Shown here in pieces: positions 17,364 through 26,068 of a DNA stretch of 64,000 bases. The stretch covers positions 5,694,001 through 5,758,000 of the forward strand of contig NZ_CP040106.1 in the NCBI RefSeq assembly GCF_005281475.1, written 5' to 3'. This stretch comes from Echinicola rosea (GTDB lineage Bacteria > Bacteroidota > Bacteroidia > Cytophagales > Cyclobacteriaceae). The position numbers and the translations under genes were made by a program. The notes beneath the pieces were generated by a model that was given only the letters and a program-made list of their open reading frames with translations, did no database searches and was not told the origin of the DNA. How positions within the stretch are numbered: the stretch's first letter is position 1; each line of letters starts with the position of its first letter.

Positions 17364-19634
17364 ATGACATTAATCGAAAAAAAATTAAATAGAAGATCCT
17401 TCCTGAAAGTATCTGCCCTGGCTGGAGGTGGGATGATGCTAAGCTTTAGCTGGTTAGCAGGATGTAAACCTACAAATGAGGAAATTTTGACCATGCCTGA
17501 TGAATGGTTTGAAATTAACAGTTATATAAAAATAGGCGAAAACGGGGCAGTAACCCTCTTCAACCCCAACCCTGAATTTGGGCAGAATGTCAAAACTTCT
17601 CTACCCATGATTTTGGCAGAGGAATTGGATATAGATTGGAAAAAAGTGTTTGTGGAGCAGGCAGACTTTTATCCTGATCGTTTTGATAGGCAGTTTACAG
17701 GAGGCAGTAATAGTGTCCGGTCAAGTTGGAAACCGCTGCGGACGGCAGGTGCCACTGCCAGACAACTGATTATAAACGCAGCATCCCAAACATGGAATGT
17801 ACCCGTTGAGGAAATAACTACAAGCATGGGAACTGTGGAGCACAAATCCTCTGGCAAGAAAGCAGGATATGGTGAAATGGCCTCATTAGCGGGAACCTTG
17901 GATGCTCCGGATCCAGAAACGGTTAATTTAAAAGAAATACCCGATTTCAAGATTGTTGGTAAATCCAAAAAGAATGTAGATGGAAATAAGATTGTTACCG
18001 GAAAGCCACTTTTCGCTCTAGACCATAAGGTGGAAGGAATGAAGTATGCATCTATTGTACATCCTCCGGCCTTTGGAATGAAGCTAAAGTCATTCGACAA
18101 AAATTCAGTCACCTCCCTACCAGGGATTCAAGATGCCTTTGAATTGAAAATTTTTAAGGATGACTATGGCAGAAATTTCTTTGACACCACTACTTTTCCA
18201 GTCATCATTGCGATCGTAGGCAATTCCACTTGGGAAGTATTACAAGCAAAGAAAAGTCTAAAAGTCGAATGGGAAAAAGCCTCAGACAGTACCTTCCCTA
18301 TGGCGGGACGAGATGGCCAAAACCGGGAAATCAAGGTACTTGGAGGTTTGGAAAACTCCAGTACACATAAAGAGAAAATGGCCGAATACATTTCCAAACC
18401 AGGTAATATCCATAGAAAAGATGGCGATCCGGAAACTGCTTTTAAACAGGCATCCAGGATAATTGAAAGGACTTATTCAGCACCATTTTTGGCACATAAT
18501 ACCATGGAGCCCATGAATGCTTTCGCAGATGTCAAAGATGACCAAGCCATCATCTATGCGCCTACCCAAGCTCCTGAATTAATCAGACAAACCCTTTCCA
18601 GTAGTTTGGGCTTACCAGTGGAAAATATACAGATCAACCTTGCCAGAATGGGAGGAGGATTTGGACGTAGAGCTTATAGCCACCATCTGACTGAAGCAGC
18701 TTTAATCTCTCAGAAAATAAAGGCTCCTGTAAAAATGGTTTATACCAGGGAAGATGATATGACTGCAGGAGTTTATAGACCTACCTATTCGGCAACTTAC
18801 AGGGCAGCTTTGGATGAGAACAACAATCTTCTTGGTCTTCATGTGAAGGCGGGAGGAATTCCTGAATCTCCCCTACATGCCAATAGGTTTCCTGCAGGAG
18901 CGATAGATAATTACCTGGCAGAAAGCTGGCAAATTGATTCCAATATTACCATTGGTGCTTTTAGGGCTCCTAGATCCAACTTTATCGCTGGTGCAGAACA
19001 AAGTTTCTTGGATGAGCTGGCGGAAGAAATGGGGAAAGACCCGATCGAATTCCGCTTGGAACTACTCAAAAGAGCTGAGACCAATCCTGTAGGCGAAAGG
19101 AATGACTACGACCCCAAGCGATATGCCGGAGTCTTGGAATTGGTACGCGAAAAGTCTAACTGGTCAAATGTGCCATCCGGTATCGCTAGAGGGGTATCTG
19201 CTTATTTCTGTCACAATTCCTATGTCGCAGAAGTAGTGGATATTAGTATTAAAAACAAACAGCCTGTAGTTGAAAGTGTATTTGCAGCAGTTGATTGCGG
19301 GATTGTAATAAACCTTGATGCAGCTGCCAATATGGGCGAAGGAGCCATAGTAGATGGAATAGGAAATGCCTTCTTTGGTGAAATGACATTTGAAGATGGT
19401 GTTCCTACAAAGAGTAATTTCGATAAATACCGTATGATACGGCATAACGAAGCTCCAAAGAAAATTGAAGTACATTTTGTGGAAAACAATGAGGCCCCCA
19501 CAGGATTGGGAGAACCACTCTTCCCTCCTATCTTTGCGGCATTAGGTAACTCTCTTTACAAAGCAACTGGCAAGCGCTTGTATGAACAGCCTTTTCAACC
19601 ACAAATATTACAGATTGAGAACCTGAATATGTAG
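17364..19634 (+). CDS. Mo-hydroxylase large subunit, IorB-like, copy 2
   Basis: 756 residues, same architecture as copy 1: Tat motif (NRRSFLKVSA) with a lipobox-like SWLAGC, LARMGGGFGRRAY, IGAFRAPRSNF and GLGEPLFPP with the catalytic Glu. The similarity runs the whole length, so a duplication is likely, but divergence is large enough to suggest different substrates. Stops about 200 bases before the cysteine desulfurase gene, with a stem-loop in between. Confidence 0.93.
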   Translation: MTLIEKKLNRRSFLKVSALAGGGMMLSFSWLAGCKPTNEEILTMPDEWFEINSYIKIGENGAVTLFNPNPEFGQNVKTSLPMILAEELDIDWKKVFVEQADFYPDRFDRQFTGGSNSVRSSWKPLRTAGATARQLIINAASQTWNVPVEEITTSMGTVEHKSSGKKAGYGEMASLAGTLDAPDPETVNLKEIPDFKIVGKSKKNVDGNKIVTGKPLFALDHKVEGMKYASIVHPPAFGMKLKSFDKNSVTSLPGIQDAFELKIFKDDYGRNFFDTTTFPVIIAIVGNSTWEVLQAKKSLKVEWEKASDSTFPMAGRDGQNREIKVLGGLENSSTHKEKMAEYISKPGNIHRKDGDPETAFKQASRIIERTYSAPFLAHNTMEPMNAFADVKDDQAIIYAPTQAPELIRQTLSSSLGLPVENIQINLARMGGGFGRRAYSHHLTEAALISQKIKAPVKMVYTREDDMTAGVYRPTYSATYRAALDENNNLLGLHVKAGGIPESPLHANRFPAGAIDNYLAESWQIDSNITIGAFRAPRSNFIAGAEQSFLDELAEEMGKDPIEFRLELLKRAETNPVGERNDYDPKRYAGVLELVREKSNWSNVPSGIARGVSAYFCHNSYVAEVVDISIKNKQPVVESVFAAVDCGIVINLDAAANMGEGAIVDGIGNAFFGEMTFEDGVPTKSNFDKYRMIRHNEAPKKIEVHFVENNEAPTGLGEPLFPPIFAALGNSLYKATGKRLYEQPFQPQILQIENLNM

Positions 19635-19651
19635 CCTGATCCAAATTAGAA

Positions 19652-19689
19652 ATGGGAGATGTCCCCGGATTAAGGAGCTTGTCTCCCAT
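19652..19689 (+). terminator. Stem-loop after second IorB-like gene
   Basis: ATGGGAGA and TCTCCCAT form an 8-pair stem with a roughly 22-base loop. There is no clear T tract, so it may be a weak terminator or a processing/stability element rather than a standard intrinsic terminator. Confidence 0.4.
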
Positions 19690-19837
19690 GACTTTAGACA
19701 AACAATTCCAAGTCTAATCTTTTGATTTATTTGGGAATTTATTCTAAGGGCTGGTTTTGTTCTAATAACAATTGGTATATGACTATATCTATACACTATA
19801 TTATAGAAATGATGAGCCTTTTTAAATTAATGTAACC

Positions 19838-20995
19838 TTGAACTCAAATACAAAAATTTATCTAGACTACAACTCTACCACTCCATGCGATGAAAAGGTG
19901 GTTGAGGCTATGCTTCCCTATTTTAGTGAGAAATTTGGGAATTCATCTAGCTCAACCCATTCTTTTGGATGGGATGCAGAAGAAGCCGTTGACATTGCCA
20001 GAGAACAAATAGCAGAACTGATCAATTCAAAAAGCAATCAACTCTATTTCACCTCTGGAGCAACGGAAGCCATCAACTTAGCACTGATAGGTACTTGTGA
20101 GTCCGTCAAATCAAGAGGTAACCATATTATTTCCTGTGCTACAGAGCACAAAGCTGTCCTAAGCACATTACAAGAACTTGAAAAAAGAGGCTTCAACATA
20201 ACCTTATTGAAGGTAGATGGTAATGGAAATTTAGATTTAGATGCATTTCAAGAAGCCATTCGGCCAGAAACTATCTTGACCTGTATCATGTATGCAAATA
20301 ATGAAACGGGTATTATTCACCCAATCCAAAAAATTGCGAAAATAGCACATGCTAAGGGTGTTTTGGTCATGAGTGATATTACACAGGCTGTAGGGAAAAT
20401 ACCTTTAGACATAGAAAATTCAGGGATAGATATTGCGACGTTTTCGGCCCATAAGCTTTATGGACCGAAAGGAATCGGCGCCCTGTATATTCGCAATAGG
20501 ATTCTATTAAATATATCTCCTATCCATTTTGGAGGAGGCCAAGAAAAGGGATTAAGGCCTGGCACCTTGAATGTTCCTTCAATTGTAGGATTTGGCATGG
20601 CATGCCAACTATGTATTGAATCAATGTCGCAGGAAAGTCAGCGCCTGAAGAAATTAAGGGATAAGATTGAACAGGAATTATTGACACTTGGTGATATAAA
20701 AATCAATTCATTCAACGAACATCGTCTTCCCCATATGTCCAATATGACATTTAAAAGTATCGATGGAAGCAAATTATTACGACAAATGGGCAATTTGGCT
20801 ATCTCACAGGGCTCTGCCTGCAGTTCTGGAACTATAGAACCTTCACATGTCCTACTAAGCTATGGCCATTCTAAAGAAGCTGCACTATCTTCAATTAGGA
20901 TATGTTTGGGAAGACCAAGCACCTCCCAAGAGGTTGAGGTAGCAATAAATACCATTAAATCTACCATCAAAAACTTAAGGGAGGTTTTGATATGA
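19838..20995 (+). CDS. Cysteine desulfurase (NifS/IscS class)
   Basis: 385 residues. PLP Lys in SAHKLYGPKG, early YLDYNSTTP, and the catalytic Cys loop in SQGSACSSGT. The start is TTG at 19838: no in-frame ATG exists before the conserved N-terminal strand, and an in-frame TAA lies just upstream at 19823. It overlaps the XdhC gene by four bases. In Rhodobacter, an XdhC-bound NifS-like protein adds the essential sulfido ligand to Moco of xanthine dehydrogenase; this pairing suggests the same role here rather than general Fe-S assembly. Confidence 0.9.
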   Translation: MNSNTKIYLDYNSTTPCDEKVVEAMLPYFSEKFGNSSSSTHSFGWDAEEAVDIAREQIAELINSKSNQLYFTSGATEAINLALIGTCESVKSRGNHIISCATEHKAVLSTLQELEKRGFNITLLKVDGNGNLDLDAFQEAIRPETILTCIMYANNETGIIHPIQKIAKIAHAKGVLVMSDITQAVGKIPLDIENSGIDIATFSAHKLYGPKGIGALYIRNRILLNISPIHFGGGQEKGLRPGTLNVPSIVGFGMACQLCIESMSQESQRLKKLRDKIEQELLTLGDIKINSFNEHRLPHMSNMTFKSIDGSKLLRQMGNLAISQGSACSSGTIEPSHVLLSYGHSKEAALSSIRICLGRPSTSQEVEVAINTIKSTIKNLREVLI

Positions 20996-22155
20996 GAGAA
21001 TTGGAACATATATATCTAGCCTATAAAAAAGCAAAAAACAATAGATTGAATTGTGTCCTTGCCACGGTGGTTCATGTAGAAGGCTCTTCCTATAGACGCG
21101 CCGGGGCAAGAATGTTAGTGGATGAGCTTGGACAAATGACAGGGGCCATCAGCGGAGGTTGCCTTGAGGGGGACGCCTTAAGGAAATCCCTTCATGCGCT
21201 CCATCAAAACCGTAATAAACTCATCACCTATGATACAAGTGATGAATCAGATGCCATAGTTGGAGCCCAGTTAGGCTGTAACGGGATCATACAGATCCTA
21301 TTTGAACCGATTGACTATAACAATCCGGAAAACCCTGTTGAACTCTTAAAGGAAGTACTGCAAAACAATAATAATTCGGTACTTGTATCCCTATTTAATC
21401 TCCAGAAAAACCAGGTACAGATAGGCACTTCCCTTTTATTTAATATTGGAGGAAAAACCTTAGGAGATGGCAGAAGTACTGAGTTTTTACAAAAGATAAA
21501 ATCCGATGCAAAATTCGCCCTTTCAGCCCATAAATCCTGCTTCAGAACATATCGGTCAAAGAAAGGAGAATTACAGGCTTTCTTCCAGTTTGTTCCACAA
21601 CCCATCCATCTGGTAATCGTGGGTGCTGGCAATGATGCCCAGATTTTAGCATCTATGGCAGACTCCTTAGGATGGAATATTTCTGTAATTGATGGTCGCG
21701 CTACCCATGCAAATAAAGAAAGGTTTCTCGGTTCATGCCAGGTGGTTGTCACAGAGCCAGAAAAAGCATTGGAAGCATTGGATATCAATGATAACACGGT
21801 ATTTGTCCTAATGACACATAACTACAAATACGACCTTGCCATCCTGGAATTATTGCTACTCAGGGAATCCCTGCTCTATATCGGTATCCTCGGCCCTAAA
21901 AAGAAATACAAGCGCATGCTTGAGGATATGGCCGAAAAGGGCATACACCCAAGTGCCGAACAAAAAAACAGGATTTATGCACCAATAGGGTTGGATCTTA
22001 ATAGTGAAACACCGGCAGAAATAGCACTTTCAATCCTCTCTGAAATCCAAAAAGTCTTTTGTGATTCAAGTGCCGACCATTTGAGGGACAAATTAAACAG
22101 GATTCATGTAGATGAGCCCAGTGAATTTCAATTGGTACAATTAGAAAACCAGTAA
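20992..22155 (+). CDS. XdhC/CoxI-family Moco maturation protein
   Basis: 387 residues. N-terminal XdhC domain (VLATVVHVEGSSYRRAGARM, in parts VVHVEGSSYRR and GAISGGCLEGD) and a C-terminal Rossmann-like domain (IHLVIVGAGNDAQILASMA, LGILGPKKKY-like segment GILGPKKKYKRML). XdhC holds Moco while it is sulfurated and inserts it into the apo-hydroxylase. The start overlaps the cysteine desulfurase stop by four bases, so the two are translationally coupled. Confidence 0.92.
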   Translation: MRELEHIYLAYKKAKNNRLNCVLATVVHVEGSSYRRAGARMLVDELGQMTGAISGGCLEGDALRKSLHALHQNRNKLITYDTSDESDAIVGAQLGCNGIIQILFEPIDYNNPENPVELLKEVLQNNNNSVLVSLFNLQKNQVQIGTSLLFNIGGKTLGDGRSTEFLQKIKSDAKFALSAHKSCFRTYRSKKGELQAFFQFVPQPIHLVIVGAGNDAQILASMADSLGWNISVIDGRATHANKERFLGSCQVVVTEPEKALEALDINDNTVFVLMTHNYKYDLAILELLLLRESLLYIGILGPKKKYKRMLEDMAEKGIHPSAEQKNRIYAPIGLDLNSETPAEIALSILSEIQKVFCDSSADHLRDKLNRIHVDEPSEFQLVQLENQ

Positions 22156-22212
22156 ATAAATGTAAAAACCATTAGAATTTCCAAGCTCGAATACTTATTA
22201 AAATATTCAATT

Positions 22213-22451
22213 ATGGATATAACTATTAAATACTTTGGTGCTGTAGCAGAACAGGCCGGTACATCTACAGAATTCCTAACTCTCTCTCAAGCGGAGATTG
22301 AATTGGACGATCTCAAAGCCTTATGTTTTAAGAAATACAATATAACCAATATGGGCTCCGTCAAAACGGCTATCAATCGTGAATAAAGGAAACTGGGTAT
22401 ATCAAAAGTGGGGATGAGGTGGCGTTTTTACCGCCATTTGCCGGTGGATAA
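22213..22451 (+). pseudogene. moaD: moaD, molybdopterin synthase small subunit, single-base frameshift
   Basis: The frame from ATG 22213 gives MDITIKYFGAVAEQAG through SVKTAINRE and stops at 22384-22386. One frame over, from about 22389, the sequence continues TGYIKSGDEVAFLPPFAGG and stops at 22449-22451. That is exactly the MoaD C-terminus, including the terminal Gly-Gly that carries the sulfur. Restoring one base near GAATAAAG would give a normal ~79-residue MoaD. Either the gene is broken, a sequencing error lies in the A run, or the shift is bypassed. Lies between xdhC and moaA. Confidence 0.85.
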
Positions 22452-22544
22452 TGAAAACCCATAAGTTGACAGCGCTTAATTTTACATTGAAAACAAAGTT
22501 AATTTGAACCGCACAAATTGTTTGTTTTCTAAAAAACACCTTCA

Positions 22545-23552
22545 ATGATTCAAAGGAACAATACATTAATAAAGCCGCAAATAAAGGACCGTTTTGGAAG
22601 ACCACATACTTATCTGAGGATTTCCCTGACCGATAGGTGTAACCTCAGGTGTTTCTACTGCATGCCTGAAGACCGAATTCAGCTAACAGAAAAAGCCAAT
22701 ATCATGACCCTTGAGGAAATTATCATGATAGCCAAGGTTTATCACACATTGGGCGTTAATACTTTTCGACTAACAGGAGGTGAGCCTCTAGTCCGTAAAA
22801 ACCTAGATTATCTAATCCGTGAACTCGCAAGTCTCGGCGTGACCCTCAAACTGACAACCAATGGTATACTCTTGGATAAATACCTTGAACTATTTAAAGA
22901 GGTGGGGTTAAAACACATCAATATCAGTCTGGATACACTGGATCAAGCAAAGGCACTGTTTATTACCAAGCGTGATTATTACCACAGAATCATGTCAAAC
23001 ATACAGTCAGCAGTTGATCATGGACTAAGGGTAAAATTAAATGTGGTACTCATAAAAGGAGTAAATGATCAAGAGATCAATGATTTTATTGAATTGACTA
23101 AAAGCAATCCAATAACGGTTAAGTTTATAGAATTTATGCCCTTCAAAGGGAATAAATGGGATTGGAGTAAGGGAATTGGCCAACAAGAAATCTTGGAAAC
23201 CATTAATCAAAAATTCAAAGGTATTGAAGCTATTGATAATCCAAAACACAGCACTTCCGTCAATTTTAGAATAAAAGATCACCTAGGGACTTTTGGTATT
23301 GTAAGCACAATTACCAACCCATTTTGTTCAGAGTGCAATAGAATCCGACTTACTGCTGATGGAAAAATGAAAAATTGCCTTTTCGCCAATTCAGAAACAG
23401 ACCTGTTAGGCCCATTACGTGAAAACAAAAATATCAGGGATTTAATCCTTGAAAGCATCAAGACAAAGAAATTCTCACGTGACGGTATGGATGAAGAAAT
23501 GGAATCTGCCATATATGAAAATAACCGATCGATGATTTCAATCGGTGGTTGA
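22545..23552 (+). CDS. moaA: GTP 3',8-cyclase MoaA
   Basis: 335 residues, normal MoaA length. Radical-SAM cluster Cys 32, 36 and 39 (DRCNLRCFYCMPE), SAM-binding RLTGGEPLVR, and the second cluster in the C-terminal part (PFCSECNRIRLTADGK with a later KNC). Ends in the conserved Gly-Gly tail (SIGG) needed for catalysis. Performs the first step of Moco synthesis, GTP to cyclic dehydro-GTP. moaC, moeA, moeB and mogA are not in this window. Confidence 0.96.
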   Translation: MIQRNNTLIKPQIKDRFGRPHTYLRISLTDRCNLRCFYCMPEDRIQLTEKANIMTLEEIIMIAKVYHTLGVNTFRLTGGEPLVRKNLDYLIRELASLGVTLKLTTNGILLDKYLELFKEVGLKHINISLDTLDQAKALFITKRDYYHRIMSNIQSAVDHGLRVKLNVVLIKGVNDQEINDFIELTKSNPITVKFIEFMPFKGNKWDWSKGIGQQEILETINQKFKGIEAIDNPKHSTSVNFRIKDHLGTFGIVSTITNPFCSECNRIRLTADGKMKNCLFANSETDLLGPLRENKNIRDLILESIKTKKFSRDGMDEEMESAIYENNRSMISIGG

Positions 23553-23723
23553 GGGTTTCAAGTTAGATTAGGGCTTATTCTAGTCAAGCTTTTCCATAAA
23601 TAAGTAAGGACAATAAACCAGAAAGTTTTAACCCAAAACTGGATTGTTTTTAGTATTCTCTTCGAAATAACTCATTCGAATCAAAAGGGCATTTGACCAC
23701 ATTTTTCATTAAGTAATCCATGA

Positions 23724-23762
23724 ATAAAAAAAGCTACAGAAGAAAATCTCCAGTAGCTTCTT
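23724..23762 (-). terminator. Intrinsic terminator for the minus-strand cupin/hydrolase unit
   Basis: On the minus strand: GAAGCTAC, then T, GGAGA, TTT loop, TCTTC, T, GTAGCTT followed by a T run. The nested stem is well paired and lies 27 bases downstream of the stop of the dehydrogenase remnant. It likely ends the transcript that includes the cupin and hydrolase genes. Confidence 0.75.
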
Positions 23763-23788
23763 AACTACCTAATTTAAATATATAACAC

Positions 23789-23953
23789 TTATAAGTGTTG
23801 AGGGGTAGGACGAAACAATAAATCATTGATATCTACATCTTCCGGCTGACAGATGGTAATAGCTACCACTGTGGAAGAGGAATCAGCAGTAATCTTTCCA
23901 AATCCGCTACTGGCTCCGGTAGTTACGACAAATTTACATTATATATTTTCCAT
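23789..23953 (-). pseudogene. Short-chain dehydrogenase/reductase remnant, internally deleted
   Basis: On the minus strand, an N-terminal Rossmann start (KFVVTTGASSGFGK, with the TGxxxGxG loop) runs straight into a C-terminal tail (VVAITICQPEDVDINDLLFRPTPQ) and a stop. About 200 central residues of a normal SDR, including the YxxxK site, are missing. The upstream ATG at 23953 is also cut off by an in-frame TAA after four codons. It is the relic of an SDR at the end of the cupin/hydrolase operon. Confidence 0.75.
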
Positions 23954-24018
23954 TTTAAAATACTTTGTATTTATTATCAATTCAGTAAATAGAAAAACAA
24001 AAAAGTCGTTTCAACATC

Positions 24019-24501
24019 CTATTTCAAAGAGGCATTATATTCCCTATCAGAGACTTGGTCCAGCCATTCCGTGGGGCCGCTTCTCCTGCTGGTAATGGCT
24101 ACTTGGATGAATTGGCTTTCGGCACTTGCACCATGCCAGTGGGGAGTATTTGCTGGACATTTTACAGTCTCCCCTTTCCTTAAGATTCGTTTTGGGCTTC
24201 CTTTTTCTTGATAATAACCTTCTCCATCTATCGCCAAAATGATCTGACCATTGGGATGTGAGTGCCAATTGGTCCTTGCTCCGGGTTCAAAGGTGACACT
24301 TCCAACTGAATTTTGGTTTATACTATCAGCATCGACCAACATTTCCAGATAGGCTGTTCCTGTGAAATTGCTATTTTTTATTTTCTGCCCTTTGGGGAAA
24401 ACCAAAGACTGCTGGATTTCAGAGATAGTGGAGTCTTCATTTTTGCAGGCTAATATTGACATTATCATCAAAAAAAGAATTGCTCTAAATTTTAAATTCA
24501 T
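24019..24501 (-). CDS. Cupin-domain lipoprotein
   Basis: 160 residues. Lipoprotein signal (MNLKFRAILFLMIMSILAC). Single cupin barrel with metal-type histidines WHSHPNGQ and the second motif PANTPHWHG. Resembles the small cupins that sit beside carboxymuconolactone-decarboxylase-like genes and aldo/keto reductases in many bacteria. Substrate unknown. Eleven bases downstream of the alpha/beta hydrolase on the same strand, hence same operon; similar to the second cupin at 25583. Confidence 0.85.
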   Translation of the reverse strand: MNLKFRAILFLMIMSILACKNEDSTISEIQQSLVFPKGQKIKNSNFTGTAYLEMLVDADSINQNSVGSVTFEPGARTNWHSHPNGQIILAIDGEGYYQEKGSPKRILRKGETVKCPANTPHWHGASAESQFIQVAITSRRSGPTEWLDQVSDREYNASLK

Positions 24502-24512
24502 CTTTTCGGATT

Positions 24513-25571
24513 TTACAGGTTATTGGTATAAAATTCCCCCAACTTATCAATAGCTTGATTCACATATTCCGGTTTCCAGTAGGTTTGGATATGGGTTGCA
24601 CCGTCTATGAGAAACAACTCCTTCGCCTTGGCATTGATCGCCTTTTCGTAAGCTTTATCGGTCATATAATAAGTATCGGCTTTGCTTCCTGCGATCATCA
24701 GTAAAGGTTGATCCAAAAGTTCGATTTCATCGGTGGCATCCCAAGTCATCAGGTCCAAGAGACTGCTCATGGTATAGCCTCCCCCCGAATTTGGGTGTGC
24801 ATGTGTTTTATTGTAATAGATATAGCCTTCCCTGTACAGGTCAAAAGGAAGTGAAGCTATTTGCTCCTTGGTCAAAGATGGTGTACCGCCACCCACATAC
24901 AAAACCTCTCCTCCATTAGCTTCTTGTGCCCTTGCCTTTGAGGCTTGGTCCAATCGTTCCTGGATAGTGGCTGTTTGTGATTTTAAAAACCCATTTCGCC
25001 TGACTTCACCTGAATTGAACATACTCAATGTGGCAATGGCCTCAAAACGCTTGTCGGATTGGGCTGCTTTCAACGAATAACCACCACCGCCACAAATGCC
25101 TAACAACCCTATCTTGGCAGTATCAACTCCTTCAAATTGTGAAATAAAATCTGCCATACCGTGAATATCATCCACACGATTTTGAGGTATATCAACGTTT
25201 CTTGGTGTTCCGCCACTTGCTCCTTGGTAGGCGGCATCTGCTGCAATTGTTATATAGCCCAGTTCTGCCAAACGTTGTGCGTACAATCCCGCCACTTGTT
25301 CTTTCACACCACCATTTGGGTGGGCTATAATTATAGCTGGATACTTTTTATTGACGTCAAAACCTGCTGGTGTATAAACATTGGCGGAAATATCAATACC
25401 GTTTAATTTGTAGGTGACCGAATGTATATTTACCATGCCTTTTTCATTTTTAGTAATTGCATTGGCATAAACCAAGGTGAATGGATTTCCATTTTGTACT
25501 TGGGCAATTCCTTGGGCTTTTAAATTAAATGTAGCCATTAATGCTATTATCAATATAACTGAATACTTCAT
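24513..25571 (-). CDS. Secreted alpha/beta hydrolase, dienelactone-hydrolase-like
   Basis: 352 residues with a signal peptide (MKYSVILIIALMATFNLKAQ). Alpha/beta hydrolase core: AIIIAHPNGGVKEQ for the oxyanion strand, GICGGGGYS at the nucleophile elbow (Cys as in dienelactone hydrolase-like members), an Asp in MIAGSKADTYYM and His in DGATHIQTYW. Likely cleaves esters or lactones in the periplasm. Between two cupin genes with short 11-12 base gaps. Confidence 0.85.
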   Translation of the reverse strand: MKYSVILIIALMATFNLKAQGIAQVQNGNPFTLVYANAITKNEKGMVNIHSVTYKLNGIDISANVYTPAGFDVNKKYPAIIIAHPNGGVKEQVAGLYAQRLAELGYITIAADAAYQGASGGTPRNVDIPQNRVDDIHGMADFISQFEGVDTAKIGLLGICGGGGYSLKAAQSDKRFEAIATLSMFNSGEVRRNGFLKSQTATIQERLDQASKARAQEANGGEVLYVGGGTPSLTKEQIASLPFDLYREGYIYYNKTHAHPNSGGGYTMSSLLDLMTWDATDEIELLDQPLLMIAGSKADTYYMTDKAYEKAINAKAKELFLIDGATHIQTYWKPEYVNQAIDKLGEFYTNNL

Positions 25572-25582
25572 TTTGAGACTTC

Positions 25583-26056
25583 TTATTTTTTTAATTGTTC
25601 TGCTACGGCATCGTAATATTCCTGGGTAACCACTTCTGTCCAGGTAGTTGGATTTTCACCTCCGTATAATGCCAAATAGGTTACATCACTCTCCTTGGTA
25701 GAAGAATGCCAATGTTCGACGTCTTTTGCACATTTTATCACATCGCCGGCTTTGAGGATTACGGGATCCTTTCCTCTTTCCTGATAATAGCCTTCACCTT
25801 CCACGTAGATCAATACCTGTGCTGAGGAATGCTTATGCCAGTCAAGCGTGGAGTTTGCCTTAAACGTTGCTTTGGTGATGCTATAGCCCAATTCACTATC
25901 GCCTGTCAACAGCCCATTTAGCCAAGCTTCTCCGATGTAATGGGTGTTAGGCGCTTTAAAGCCTTCGTTCAGGTATGAGGAAACTTCGTAGCCCCCTTGT
26001 TGGGCAAAAACACTCACGGGAACGATGAACAATAATGTAATGAGTAAGTTTTTCAT
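25583..26056 (-). CDS. Secreted cupin-domain protein
   Basis: 157 residues: signal peptide MKNLLITLLFIVPVSVFAQ, then a cupin barrel with WHKHSSAQVLIYVEGEG and CAKDVEHWHSS. Paralogue of the cupin lipoprotein at 24019, but ending in cleavable-signal form. Twelve bases on either side separate it from the two hydrolases, so the four genes form one unit. Confidence 0.85.
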   Translation of the reverse strand: MKNLLITLLFIVPVSVFAQQGGYEVSSYLNEGFKAPNTHYIGEAWLNGLLTGDSELGYSITKATFKANSTLDWHKHSSAQVLIYVEGEGYYQERGKDPVILKAGDVIKCAKDVEHWHSSTKESDVTYLALYGGENPTTWTEVVTQEYYDAVAEQLKK

Positions 26057-26068
26057 ATTTTTCAGCTT

